Below, in pieces: positions 34,897 to 47,912 of a stretch of DNA of 64,000 bases. Under the pieces are notes generated by a model. That model was not told the DNA's origin, searched no databases, and saw only the letters and a list, made by a program, of their open reading frames with translations. Both the position numbers and the translations under genes were made by a program. The stretch is from NCBI RefSeq assembly GCF_003945595.2, contig NW_024104173.1:1-64000 (forward strand), written 5' to 3'. How positions within the stretch are numbered: position 1 is the stretch's first letter; each line of letters opens with the position of its first letter. Source of the stretch: Pipra filicauda (taxonomy: Eukaryota > Chordata > Aves > Passeriformes > Pipridae).

Positions 34897-34916
34897 CTAT
34901 AAAGTTAACTTTATAG
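34897..34916. repeat. Perfect 20-bp palindrome
   Basis: CTATAAAGTT is followed directly by its reverse complement AACTTTATAG. A further GTTAACT lies just upstream (34892-34898). Confidence 0.9.
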
Positions 34917-35595
34917 GCATGTTATAACAAGTGAGTTTCACTTGTCTTTCCATGTCTTTCACTATATGACTTAATTACTGGAATATCCCATTTTATTAAC
35001 AAAATTTTTATTTTGATAAACAATATTTTGTGTTTTGCTATTTAGTTTTCAATGTCTTAGGCGTAAGTATCTATGTGTTCATTAGTTCTACTTTTTCATT
35101 ATTTATAATGTAGAGTCCATGAATTGTTAGATGAATAGATAAAGCAAGTCCATCTGATTTTGATGGCTACTTTAGGGAGGCAGATTCTGCCTCTTCAACA
35201 TCTTCAGAACAACCTACTTACTCTCTATTCCCTATACTAAGAATTTAAGTACCATCTGTGTAAGTGTTGTTTCAGCTAGGCTATATCTATGCTATATCTT
35301 TGCCAGCAAACTGGACACTCCTTGTAAAATGTTCTTGTGCAGTGGTTCTCACTTCTCTGAAACATAAAGCTGTTTAAATTATCCCCAGGCACAGCTCTAG
35401 ACCATCCCAGTCAGTATTTAACTAAGCAGTCCCTGGGTTTGACTTGTGAGCTAACAAATTCAGGTACCCTTTCCAATGTACTGTTTACAAGCAGTACCTT
35501 GTTTTGGAGAATAATAGTGCTTAATAATATGTATGTTTTTCATGTCAGCTACACAACAGTCCCAACCATATTTACTTCACTAATATAAATGTCAC

Positions 35596-35621
35596 TTTAT
35601 GTACCTACGTAGGTACATAAA
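35596..35621. repeat. Perfect 26-bp palindrome
   Basis: Left arm TTTATGTACCTAC (35596-35608) meets its exact reverse complement GTAGGTACATAAA (35609-35621) with no spacer. No flanking element explains it. Confidence 0.9.
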
Positions 35622-38600
35622 CGTGTTAGTACATACCTGTGTTATTGCCTAGTGTCTAGATCTCTACCCATAGTTCAAGATCTTTGGAGAGAATAGCATG
35701 TTTACATTCACATGTATTCTGTACCTTGCAAAGATTTAAAAAATAGCATTGTCATTGAATCACATGGTTTAACAAGTCTGCAGAGAAAAGAGATCTACAG
35801 AAGTAAATAGACAATATTGATTGTAATATTTACTATTTTTTTAAGTTGAAGTGGTTTACAAATTTAAGTACAGTGAAGTGATGTGTTGAAGAATTTTCCT
35901 CTGCATGTATTTCCTTAAGACCTAATTTCAAGACCAATCAGATAGTGTAAAAGTATACTCACTCAAACTAGTAGACAGGTAGTCTTTACTACGGTAAATT
36001 CTAATGTCTAAGATCTAAATACTAAGATCTAACTTAGATCTAACACGTTTAACGGTTAAATACCCATATATGTCAACTTGAATTTTATTTCACATCTCTG
36101 GATTTAAAAATTATTAAAAATAAGTTCTATTTTATTCAACAGTGAAAATCACTGTTGTGGAAGAGAATATTTAGAGATATTCATATTGATAGTTTCATAG
36201 TTAAACACTGGTACCTACATGAAGGAGACATCTATAAACATAGATCATGAGTCAAAATTAAAAATTAGGTTACACTACTATAAGTACTTCAGTATAGCAA
36301 AATCCGTCTCTTAAAATATTTCTCCAAATTAGAAAATGCATTTTTCACTTGTTTATTTTAAATAGTCATAATGGTTTTTCCGTACTTAAAGTTCTATAAC
36401 AATGGAAATTTTTGATTTTTTTTTGCTATGAAACTTGTTATTACAGATTTTATTGGTATTTATATTCATTTTGTTATTTCAAATATCAGTATAAAATCAA
36501 TTTAGAGAATTTAGATGTTTGATGGGGAAATGTATTGGATGTATGGAAGAATTGTTTTCTGCAGGTCTATAGGCAGCAAATGAACAGCAAATGCAGAGGA
36601 AATTCATATTGAAAAGAATAAAAATATTCTATGAAATAAAAATGGGGAGAAAAACTATTTAGTCTGACATTCAGGCAGGTGTACTGTAAATGCTAATCAT
36701 TTCTTTTGGAAGTGCCAAGAGGGAGTACTCCTTACAATTTTTTCTAGAAGCTAGTTTGTATGGATAATTTTTCATGGGGTAATAAGCATTAAGCAAAAAA
36801 GGACTGAATATTAATATTTGGTGTAGTATACAAAGTGTTGTAAATCAAATTTCCTCTGTGGCTTTGAAGTAAATTCTCAAAATTTGCTTTATTTCTCCTA
36901 CCTCTACCAAAATAGATCTCAATGTGTCAGATACTTTTCTGCCACAATTTTTCCTGTGTCTCAAAGTACAAGGGTTCTATCCTAAAGCAGAATTTAAACC
37001 AAAATGGGAAGGCTGGATCTGCAGCTACTTAAATACTGTAAAACCTTTAAATGTACTAGTTTGAATGTACTGGTGAGCCAAAGAAAGACATTCCAGGTCA
37101 TGTACACTTGTTACATGCCTTTATAACACAAAATAAGAACAGAGATTCCAGGTACAGACCCTTGGAAACGAGTCTTATCCTGAACTTTGGGAAATGGAAT
37201 TAAGTCTGATATACAGGTTTGTATCAATACGGTAATGACTCATATTACATTTCTGGTTTATTGTCTGTAATATAGTTCCTGCAAAATTAGGAACAGTGCC
37301 TCTGTATTTTCCTTTTTTTTTTTCTTGTGTTCTTTGTATATCAATAATATGATACTTTTATTGTATTGGCAGTTACAGTAGTAAGCAGTTAAGAATATTT
37401 TATACCTGGTGAATGAAGTTATATGCTTATGAAAATGTGATAACTTTATCGAGAAGAACTGTTTGGGGATCTTTAAAATGCCTGGGGTACTATCAGAAAA
37501 TAAAAGTGGCAATTTATGTTTATATACTTGGAAAGCAATATCCAAAGTCTGAGTAGTTTTCTAGTCAAGAACTTGAATTTGAACAGAAGTTCCAGTCTTT
37601 AACTGTATGGATGCCAGATACCTCCAAAAGTAAAATATCTGTGATTCCACTATACCGGTGCACGCTAGCCTGCCTCTAAGTATCATTCCATTACTGATAC
37701 ATAGAGTAGGATCCAGTGCCTGAGTTATTCAAAGTTGTTTGAATGTCATTGCTCTGTGCTTGATGAAAGTTTTCTGCCTTTGTGCTTTTGAGAGCTAATA
37801 TAGGAAGTCATCCGTACTACAGGTAGTATGGAAAAGCTCCTGCTGCCTTTTCACAGAGTTTTACAAATACAGTATTTATGAAATCCTGAAATGAAATCAG
37901 CATATCATCAAGACATGCTTGCAACAGCTGAAGAAACCTTCAGGGAATGTTACTGGTTATAGCACCTTCAAAATGGCAACTTCTAAATTAAACTTTTCCT
38001 GCAGGAGGTATGTTCAGCACAGTATTCTGGCATTCTCACTTTGCTTCCTGAATGCATGGGCGTTGATATTCTGGGGTCTTTGAGGGAGAGTTGTGTTGTT
38101 GGCTTTTGTTATTTTTATTTTTTTTTTAAAAAAACTGTGCACTTATAACTACATTGTTAATTTTTTTTCCTCAAAATAGGTCACAAACACACATATGGAA
38201 AATAGATATTTTACAAGAATTAACTACTTCAGGAAAAAAAATTGCCTGTAATAAAGTTCAGCATTGATACACTGCTATCTAAACACCACTCCAAAGAAAA
38301 TGACGCCTTCAAGAAGGAAAATACTCTTACCACAGTATTAGCTACAAAGAGATACAGTGTTCTATATAGGCATACACATTCCCTAGTTTTGAAAAATGCT
38401 GATTTGTTTAATCAAGTAGGATAAACATAGAGCATTAAGACATAGAATCTAAAATCAATAACAAAGAAAATAATTCCCAGCTCATTTTAGTAGAAATGTG
38501 ATTTGCACCAGAATGTTAAATTAAAGTCAGAAGTGTGCTGATGCAAACAAATTTTCCTTTTTCTAATTTAGTTCAGAGAAACTAGGACTCATAGAAATTG

Positions 38601-40619
38601 TTCATGTACAATTTTTTCTGAATAATTAAATAAAATCTATTGGTCAGCACAGTTAGAACAATAAGAAAGAAAACATTGGATCTGAGTTCATTTTATAGGG
38701 CTTTGTTAACCAGCTTGTCCTCTTTATGAATTTTTTTTCCTCTGTGGTGATAAGCAACTAGAACTGGCAGCATTCTCTGTCACCTTGCTGAAATTTTCTG
38801 TCTCTAGAAGCATCTTTTGCTGACATAGCTCAAATGTTTGAAGTTGCATCCCTCTGTGTATATTGCATAAGAATTCAGGAATTCTTCCAATACATTCCTT
38901 TCATTCCCATAGAAGAATAATTAGCTCCTTAATAGTGGCTTAGAGTAGTAAGAAGTATCCTGCAATAAGTGAATTTTTTCAATGTATTGACCTTGTAAGA
39001 ACCTGTCATTTGGATCCAGGGAAGCAATAACCTGTACTCTTGATGAAGTAGTGTCTTGCTCTTGGTGCTTTTCAAGAAGTGTTTAAGACACTTCTGAAAC
39101 TGGATAAAAAGGACTTTTGCTTTGGGACTGTCTTAAAAATGCATCAGTTCTCTGAGTGGTGAACATTCCAAAATGGATTAGAAAAAAAACTACTCTGTCT
39201 CTATCCTGGAAGAATGAAGCTTTGTTTCTCATTTAAATTTGTGCGTTTTCTCAGAACATCCACCTTTCTTCCTGCAATTAAAACCTTAATAAAATTAGGG
39301 ATTTTAGCATGTATAAGTGAATAGTACCTCCATCTTAGTGTAAAACATTTTGAATGCTGCTGTTTCAAACAGTTGACTTCATTAAGATTTCTTACCATTT
39401 CCCACTAAGTTATAGAGGAAGATTTGGGGCAAGTAATAAATGTCAAATAGAGCATCTCACTAAGATAAAATTGTAGTTAATTGAGGAATGTTGTATTTGA
39501 TATGTAGCACAGCAACCATATGTTAGAGATGTTCTGTTGCCAGGAATTTTGACAAATCATTTGTTAGATTGCTTTGTTACAATAATAATGGATAATACAT
39601 ACACAATTAACATAAAGGTAACCAGATTCCTTGAAAAATCTCTAAGAATTAAATATTGAAATGTTTTAACTAAGTGCAGACTTGGAAAATCACATTAAAT
39701 GATATGGTAAGATAGGAGAGAATATCAATAAGAATACTCACTTGAGCTTTTCTAGGACAGAATTCGTATATCTTGCTCTCCCTTTCTACCGTTGTGTGAC
39801 ACAAGTCATAGTTGATCTTCCTTATTCTATTCTGAGTCTATATAGACATAAATTGCTTTGATTTTGGCAATACAGGAGAATTGACTTAATCTCTGCTGGT
39901 TTTTTGCTGAGTAGAAGTGGACTTTTATGACAATTTGGGGGAGACTTTTCAGTGAGTTGGATTTAAGGACCTGAATTTATCTAAACTAATTCTAAACCGT
40001 AATTAAAAAAATACTATTATACATTAGCAAAAATAGTTGTTGATTGAATTAGATCTTTATTCTGAACACCACTCTAGCTTGGTCTGACTGGAGATTAGTT
40101 CTTGTTTTTCTTGACTGATAATGGTAAAAATTTACTTTCATATGTTCCAGTTAACGTTTCCTTTCAATATTCTTCTTCTCAAATATCAGTAAGTACCATT
40201 ACCACCAGAACTCTGGTAGCCAAATCCTTGGGTCCAGAACTACACGCACAAATGTGGGAGCACAAATATTGAAAGCATTTGCTTGTTAAGGAAAAGGTTC
40301 AACTGTTGTATGGTAATATATCTTCCAATTTTTATTGATTTTAATTTCTGTTAATTAAAAACATTCTCACTCTTTTCAATCTGTGTAGAAATGATCAATC
40401 AAAAAAATCTCTTTTCTGAATTTTTTTTCTCACTGTTAACTTCATTTCTATAACATTAATGAAAATATACAACTACACGAAACTAGTATATGACCTCAAA
40501 ATGCCTTATTATTGATCTTTTGTTATACTGGAAATTGATAATCTATTTTTCCTTTAAGTATTCTATATACTTTTTGACAGATAATAAAATTTTTAATCTT
40601 CATTTTTGATTATTCATTT
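35622..40619. other. AT-rich DNA without recognised genes
   Basis: No coding homology recognised. AGATCTAA occurs three times within 36010-36042. A 95-codon minus-strand frame at 37258-37545 has no known motif. Confidence 0.55.
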
Positions 40620-40800
40620 TCTGTAGTAGTTTCTTGTATGGCTTGTCAAAGGCATTTTGAAAGTCTAATGAAATTATGTGGACTGTTTTACCTCCACCCT
40701 GCTTTTTTTGTTGACAGGTCCTAGGAATTCTCACAGACTGATATGATCCTCCTTTGTAGAAACTATAGTGATTAGTTCCCTTTAAAAGCTCAAATATTAT
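40620..40800 (-). mobile_element. Ancient CR1/L3-type LINE fragment (reverse-transcriptase domain)
   Basis: On the minus strand the translation around 40690-40630 reads KTVHIISLDFQNAFDK. This is RT block A of CR1-group LINEs, in which the first catalytic aspartate sits in the motif LDFxKAFDxV. Upstream the frame continues as a weak match to the preceding segment (GFYKGG..., where the family has QHGFxKGRS). It is much more diverged than the avian CR1 copies elsewhere in the window and resembles the older amniote CR1/L3 elements. Both ends fade out gradually. It is dead: the remaining RT blocks, endonuclease and 3' end are missing. Confidence 0.7.
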
Positions 40801-40889
40801 CTTTTTAATGAAGTTGAAAGAACTTTCCTTGTTTTCATTAACAGACTACTTAGAGGTAGTACTTAGAGGAACTGCCATATATAAATTGG

Positions 40890-41333
40890 GATCCGGGGCT
40901 CAAATATCAGCAGAAAAGGAACTTATAGGGTTATGTAGCAGGCCGTAGACAGCAGGAGCTGGGAGAAACTCCTTACTCTGAGGAGCTTCACCACAAGGCT
41001 TGTTAATATTTAGCTGTGTTTGATTGTCCTGCCTCCTCTAGCAAGATTCGGAAAGACTTTGTGATGATGTTGTTAGACCACGTAAACCCATTTGTCCTTT
41101 TCCCTCCATGTAGTCCTTGCTAAGGGAAAATATTAACCAGCTGTGTAGCTGTAGCAGAAAATTGTGTAATCCTCTAGTTGGCATATTCCATCCCCTAGTT
41201 AGCATAACCCGTCCTCCTCATTAACATGTCCTGCCCCCAAGACCCTTATACTGCAAAGTGCATGTTTAATAAATATTCCAGCTTCTACCCCCATCCTGGG
41301 ATTGTGTAGTTTTATTGACCACTTACAGAAAAC
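40890..41333 (+). mobile_element. Candidate LTR of an avian endogenous retrovirus, with tandem U3 repeats
   Basis: GC-richer sequence ends with an LTR-like promoter/polyadenylation layout: TATA-like CCTTATACTGC (about 41243), then AATAAA at 41268-41273, then a short U5-like GGATTGTGTAGTTTTATTGACCA region ending near 41327-41333. Upstream at 41171-41233 are three imperfect ~21-bp units (CTCTAGTTGGCATATTCC, CCCTAGTTAGCATAACCC, CTCATTAACATGTCCTG). Tandem elements upstream of a TATA box are typical of LTR enhancers. The 5' boundary is uncertain: the LTR could start near 41055 with the preceding 160 bp being internal sequence. No coding remnant recognised. Confidence 0.5.
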
Positions 41334-44300
41334 TCCCAAACTAGATTAGCATATTAAAATAATATGGTAGACAAAATTCAGAGTGTAATATCAGGAATTT
41401 CCCAATCTCTTATAAAATGTCATCTTTTTATCAGAGGTAGGCTTCTCCTCCACCTAATAACTGTCTTTAAAACCTTAATTTTTAAAGGCCATTGCAGTAT
41501 GTATGTAAAAGTGTCAGCAAACTGCTTTCTAGGAAATATCAAGATGAAATAAAAAGTATGCCTAGCTGCAAATCATAAATAATAAAAATGTTTATGGTAT
41601 ATTAACTTGTATTTCATAGAGAAAGATATAAAACAAGATATTATTATTTTCCATCTAGCTCTGAATAGAAATTTTTTCCTTGAAATGGCAATAGATGTGT
41701 TTTTATATTTCACAGTGACAGCCTGGAACTGCATCTTAATGCCTTTTCCAACCTACCTCAGCCACAAACTTGTCCAAAATGTTATCTGGAAACAGAAAAG
41801 AAGAGAAAAACAACTTATGAAGTTATAACAAGTAAATGAAACATGAAGAACACACATGAAAGAAAGAAACCACACAGTAATGAAGTCTAAAAGTTGTCAG
41901 AATGAAAATAAAAAATCCTACACTTTCATAGAATATCAAAATTAATTTGATTCTTCAAGGAAAGACAATTAATTTGTTTAACCTCTCCTGTATAAATCTT
42001 TACAGTGTAGTTTCTCTAGCATTCCAAGAGTCTTATAGTTTAGCTGCTAAATTCATTGAGCGTAAGGTCAAAGAATTGACTATGCTAGCATTAGTTACTT
42101 GTTTTTCAAAATAAGCCCTAAAAATACAAGCAGAATTTAAGACAGTGTTTTATATATGATACCTGGGTAAAGTGTTGATTCACTGAAAGACAACACAGGC
42201 TTATGTACTCTGTGTGATGTCTTTCAGTCACAATATTAATCCAGAGAAACTCACAGTATTGTTTAGTTAATGTAAAACAAAATGTTTTCACTCAGTTTAA
42301 CTGTCAGAGATATTTTGTTTCAAGATGATACAAGCACAAGAAGAAATTAAAAATTCCTGACTGGGAGCATTCTAGAGGGAGAGAGTATGAGAAAATCAAT
42401 CTTTTGTGTCAACAACTTTTTGTTTTTCTTTAATCATTTGATCAATTTAGATATGCACCATGAACTTTCTTTAAGACTTCTTTCTTCCTTTGGTTTTAAA
42501 TACCCCCTGGTGTATTAAGTTCATGTTGCATCACTAGAGGTGTGGAACACACAATTATCTTCTGCAGAGATATCACCAAAGACATTAATTATATTTTCTG
42601 TGTAACAAAAAAGAATAATCTGAAAATATTTAAAACTAAGTTTTAGATAAGAATATGTAGATTATATAAGATTTGAAGTTATTATTGATAGATTTATCAA
42701 AAATACTGTGGTCAGGATTCCTAAAAAGAAAATAAAATTAATTTAAAAGTTGGAAGGATTTCAAAGAACAGATCGAATTAATCTTATGATTTAAAAACCA
42801 TCTGGGAAAGATATACTTATCTAGTTCAACTGTCTTTGTGGTAGTCCTCCCAGACTTTGCAGATCTAATTTAAAAGATGAAGAGGCATAAATTCAGTTCA
42901 AGAAACAAATGAAAAAGAAGACATAATGGCCCAAAAGCGAAACATGAAAAATAAATAAACAGAATAAAATATCTTACCAGTAAATGTAAGTAATCATAAG
43001 AGAAATGGAAATGGGATATTAATCTCTTTATAGAGAGACTTCATCAGAAAGAAAATAGTGTCAAGAATGCACTGACAGCCATTAAGAAGGTGCTTGTTTT
43101 CAGTATGTTAGTTGTGTAATAAAAACATGTTTGGGTTTTTTTCTTGTTGTTGTTGTTTTGTTCTTTCCGTTGGTGGTGGTTTTGAGGGTCTTTTTGTTTG
43201 TTTGGTTGTTTTTTTTCTTATTGTTATTTATTCTTTGGGGTTTTTTTGTAAGAGAAATGGCTTAAAAGTTTATATTTTGCACCACTACCACAGGAAATAA
43301 AAAAGTTCAGGTCATAGAAATCCCAAGCCTAATACTTGAGTCTATTTTTCCCTTCCTACACCCATATTTTGGGAAAAATGTCTGTTGATATGTGACCTCA
43401 GAGTGAAAAATTATTGTCAGAAAGAAAAATAAAAATATTAGACTTGATAAAGGTTATGTTTTCTTTTAGTTTCCACTTGGAAAGGAGAAAGAATAGGTAG
43501 TTATGAAGTGTTTGAAGGACAAGTGACAATTTTTTCCAGTGCTTGAGGGAAAATGTGTTTTGATGCTTCTGACTGAAACTACTTATTTCCTAGTTAATGT
43601 GTATCATAAGAAGTTAGGAGATGCAATCAGAAATTGTGCAGTTTATATCCAATAGGAAATGAACTTCAGAACTAGAAAAAGAGTTTATTTATTTTTGGTT
43701 TCCATGTATGTGAAAAAAGAAATTAGTTCATAAATGTTCAACAGATTGTGATCCTTGCTAAGAAATGGTGCTTAAAATAACATTCAGTGCTCTATATGGT
43801 ATACTGCCAACAGAATGAAATCCATTTTAGCTGTAGCGTTACAAACTTTTATTAGAAAATCTATGAAAACTTAAACTGAGACGCTAATTTTTGTCAAAGT
43901 GTATGACCTTGAGATTCACACTTCTGATCTAATTTTTGAGCGGATAATTTCCCTTTAGATATGTTTTAAAGACCAGTTCAGGATAGAGAAGGATATTTGT
44001 AAAATATCTTCTGTCAACATTAATGCACTCGTTAAATTTAAAGCAATTTAAACCCATATACAAGTGAACAAGAGCAGGTTTTGGTTTTTTTTTAGTTCGT
44101 GTATCATCAACACATTTATTACAGTTCCAAATGTGAAATCTTTATTGCCACTGTTAATGCTTGAACCAGAAAGAACAGAATTTAACTGTTATAGTCAAGT
44201 TCTATTTTGCATTTTAAAAGATCTATATTGTCATATCTGTATTACAGACGAATACAACAGTGTCACTGAAAAACAAGTAAATTCTATTAAATTATGTATT

Positions 44301-46996
44301 AATAGAGATGAGGAAGAACTCTATTATTAAGCAATTTACGTGTGACAAAGAAGACAAGGGTTCAAACTTTAGTTATGAATAATCAGTGTACACCCAGAAA
44401 GGTTAATATTAAAATTCTTATATTTAGATCTATATTTTTCATTGTTGTTAACATGCAAAATTGCAAGAAAGACTGAAACAAAGTATTAATTCCTTCTGAG
44501 ATAACAGAAAAAACTTTAAATCTCAGATTACATAAAAGACCTTTTCTCTAACTGAAAATGTTGCTGATTACCGTTACACATAATTTCTTTGAACTTATCA
44601 CCTTGTCTCTGTATTTAAATAGACTGCTTTACTGGACCAAATATTGGACTTTCCATCATACTAATTGACAGACAAGTTGTGACAGGTAGAAAATTGCAGC
44701 TAAAAAGAATATAACAAGAAATCATGATCAAATAGGAGAAAAATTTTCATCAATTTTCTGATCAAAATGTTTTCATTCTAGTATAGTTTTTCAGATACTG
44801 CCAGAAAGACAACAAAGACAAAGAATACCATACATATTTCATCTAGGAAAGAGTGGAATATAAGTTTGCCCTATTAGCAGTAATTTGGTTTCTGAATTAA
44901 GAAAAATTATTCTAACAAAGAAATAAATGTAATGAACTGCACACATTCAATTTAACAAATCCTACGTTCTCTACCTTGTGAATTAAATTTATAGTAAAGA
45001 TATTTATATTTTAATGTCCCAAATAAAGAGATTACTTTTGCTTTTTAGGATAAAAAGCTTTAAACGGCACTGTTTTCACTGGGAAAAGTTCCTTGTAGCT
45101 AAGTCAGGCAACTTTTTAAGGTCTTAAATTCTCTATTAGGTGTTCTTCTCTCTGTTTTGTACCTTTCCATAGGATAGAGGGAAAAATAGAGGAAAGAAAT
45201 TGAGGTCACTGCTTCATAGATTTCAATTTATGAAATGTTATTTTTCTTGGAAACTTCACAGTCATAAAAAGCATTCCTGAAAACCCCCCTCAATGAGATC
45301 TGATCAGGAAATGAAGCTCCTTTCTTGATCTGTCTCTATTTGCTTGTGGGGTTTTTTTTGCTTTTATATAAGTTCAATATGCTACCTCTAAATTTATAAA
45401 GTAATGAGGGCCTATTTTTCTAGAATTATGATTTTTTTCCAAAACCTGTACAAGAAGATATTCTGCGCTTTATGTTACATCTTCTCAGTTTCCTCTCATT
45501 ACCCAGAAAACTTGCCAAGGTTGTTTGATGACTGTCACATTTTAAGTCACCTAATTTTAACCTTTGTTGTATGGTTACTGATGATTAGAAGCACATCCTG
45601 ACAAAATGTTTGAATAGTCAGCAACATACATTGGGGAAAAACCTTGTGACTCCCAATGTGTTCCATATCCAAAACTTTCCTTCATGGATATGACCCACTC
45701 TCTGCTGGAAAGAAAAACAACAGCTAACAAACAAGAAACATAAGGGTTCAGAAATGCTAAAATAATAAGGGTTTGCCCACATATATGAAAATGGAAAGTA
45801 CCTATAAAGTGGTCCCAGAGTTATCCAGTATTGGAATGCCCTGTACCCAGTTCGCTAGCTGTGTCAGTGGGGTTCATCTGACATATTTTTTGGCACAGTT
45901 CTCTCCACAGTCAGTGACTCAACTGATTTTTGGATGTATTAAACTTTCTCAGTTGACTACAGCAAAAGACTGAGACATCCATCAGATGAACTGAGGAATC
46001 TCAGTTATGCACATAAAAGTAAATCGTGTGACATCAGATCTCTTGATTCACGCAGCACTGTTGTGCCAAAACTTGATTGCTTCCAAAAGGCCTCTTCAAG
46101 TTTTGCATGTACGTATTTCCAGCTTCTCTAGCTTTGACTTGAGTAATTTTATAGAGTGAAGAAATATAATAAAAACAGGCACTAGGTTTTCACCAAATCT
46201 CTAAATCTTTACAAGTACAAATTTATTTATCTCAAAAATCTCTAAAAAAGATAGAATATTTTACTATGATGGTTACTCTTTCTCATTATATCATGCTTTC
46301 TCAATAGTTTTTTACAAAATAAAAGAAGATATTTAGCTAATATTCCTTCCCCTTTTGATGAAGTCCTTGGAGTTCTGTTCAACTGAATGCTGCATAACTT
46401 CCTAGATTCTGGATACACTGTAACCCAATAGGTTCAGGGTTTGCACTGTGCAAGTAGAAAACCAATTAAAAGCTCTGTTCCACAAATGGTATAATGAGTT
46501 TCTTGACCCTCAGCAAAATGTTCCTGCTGTCTTCCATCCTTTCTCACCTGAGAAAAAGCAAAAGTAGTATCTGCAAATGCATGAAGGCAATAATCCTCTG
46601 TACTCTTCCAGTGAGCAGTCTGTTTTTCTGGAGAAAAAAAATCCTGTTATGAGGGTCATCTATTTATTCCTTCTGAAGTAAAGCAGAAATTGCTGCTAAT
46701 CTGAAAGTTTAACTGGTTTACAGTTTCCATGAAATGATGTACACTTAATTTTCTTCTGTCAGCTACTTTAAGTTTCAAATAGTTTTTATATGGGATCACT
46801 AAATGTACACATGCTTATACCTGCTTATATATTCTTTATTTGAGGTGTACAAGAGACATTTTTATAACTGTTGGCCAAAATAATATTCTAATGGATTCAT
46901 TTTTCAACTCAATTCTACTCCCCAAAAGGTGACATAGTCAGAAAATACCACATAAAACAAACAAAAAAGCTAACAAAAAACTCCTGAAAACAGCCA
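41334..46996. other. AT-rich DNA without recognised genes
   Basis: No convincing coding or mobile-element homology. A G/T-rich stretch of TTG and TTTG repeats lies at 43128-43250. ORFs of 62-88 codons (e.g. 44064-44330, 41607-41828) lack known domains. Confidence 0.55.
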
Positions 46997-47384
46997 ATGC
47001 CCCCATCCTCCCCAAAAAAACCTACCTCAGATTACCCAAACAAAATCAAAAACCATCTTAATCGGTACTGGTTGTTTTTTTCAAGTGTCAGCTCTCTGAT
47101 TTTTCCCTGGGTGGGACTACATCATGTACTAGAAAAAGAAGCCAAGCACTGCATGGATCCTCACTCTTTACAGCCACACAGGAGTATAGCAGCTCATCCT
47201 CTGTCTACAGCTGACTCTGCAGGAGTGTCCTGACTGTCTCTAACCTGATGGGTCTTCCCATGAGAAGAGGAGCCACCTCTCTCCCCTCCAGGCTCGGGGC
47301 CTGAAAAACCCTGTTTCTGGAGTCCCCCTTCCCCATCCCACAAGACGTCGGAAATGGTTCTTCAGACGGAGAAGGAACTAGAGC
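46997..47384 (-). mobile_element. Possible endogenous-retrovirus internal remnant beside the LTR
   Basis: GC-rich sequence continues beyond the 3' side of the minus-strand LTR at 47385-47912, which is where internal retroviral DNA would lie. No gag or pol similarity is readable; a 78-codon plus-strand frame (46997-47233) is probably chance. It could equally be an unrelated repeat. Confidence 0.3.
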
Positions 47385-47912
47385 TGGGCTCCCCCATGTC
47401 GAGGATGGGGAGAGGGAAACCCATAAAAACTTGAGTTGAGATTGAGACAGTTTAAGAAGGGGAGCAAATGTGCATAAACAAACAAAACAAGGAATTCATT
47501 TACTACTTCCCATTGGCAAGCAAATATCCATATACTTTCTGAAAAATCACACCTCAGCACGCACAATGATTACCTGAGAAAACAAATGGCATTGCCATGA
47601 ATGTCCCACTTTACTCCTCCTTTCCCCAACCTTTTATTGCTGCACAGGACGTTGTAGAGTACGGAATATCTTTTTAGTAAGTTGGTGTCAACTGTCCCAC
47701 TTGTGTCCCCTCCGAACTTCTTCTAAACCCTCAGCTTAGTCATGGAAGGGTAGCAGAGTGAGAAGATATAGACATTGTGCCAACACAGTTCAGCAGGTCC
47801 TGAAACATCGGTGTTCTATCAACACTGTTTTAGTTGCAGATCCAAAACATACCATCAAACATTCTACTATTAAGAAAATTAACTCCATTCCAGCTAGAAT
47901 CAGTAGACCAAT
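47385..47912 (-). mobile_element. ERVL-like LTR, minus strand
   Basis: On the minus strand the order matches a very common avian ERVL-type LTR. It begins near 47912 with TAGCTGGAATGGAGTTAATT. Then come ATGTTTTGGATCTGC and an AAAACAGTGTTGATAGAACA stretch, the U3 motif AAGTTCGGAGGGGACAC, and a TATA-like CAATAAAAGG at about 47630-47641. R follows, with GAGGAGTAAAGTGGGACAT, CAGGTAATCATTG, then GGGAAGTAGTAAATGAATTC and CTTGTTTTG. The terminal part is TCTCAATCTCAACTCAAG and a pyrimidine-rich CCCTCTCCCCATCC. The ends and target duplication could not be fixed. It may be a solo LTR or the 5' LTR of a degraded provirus extending left. Confidence 0.75.
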
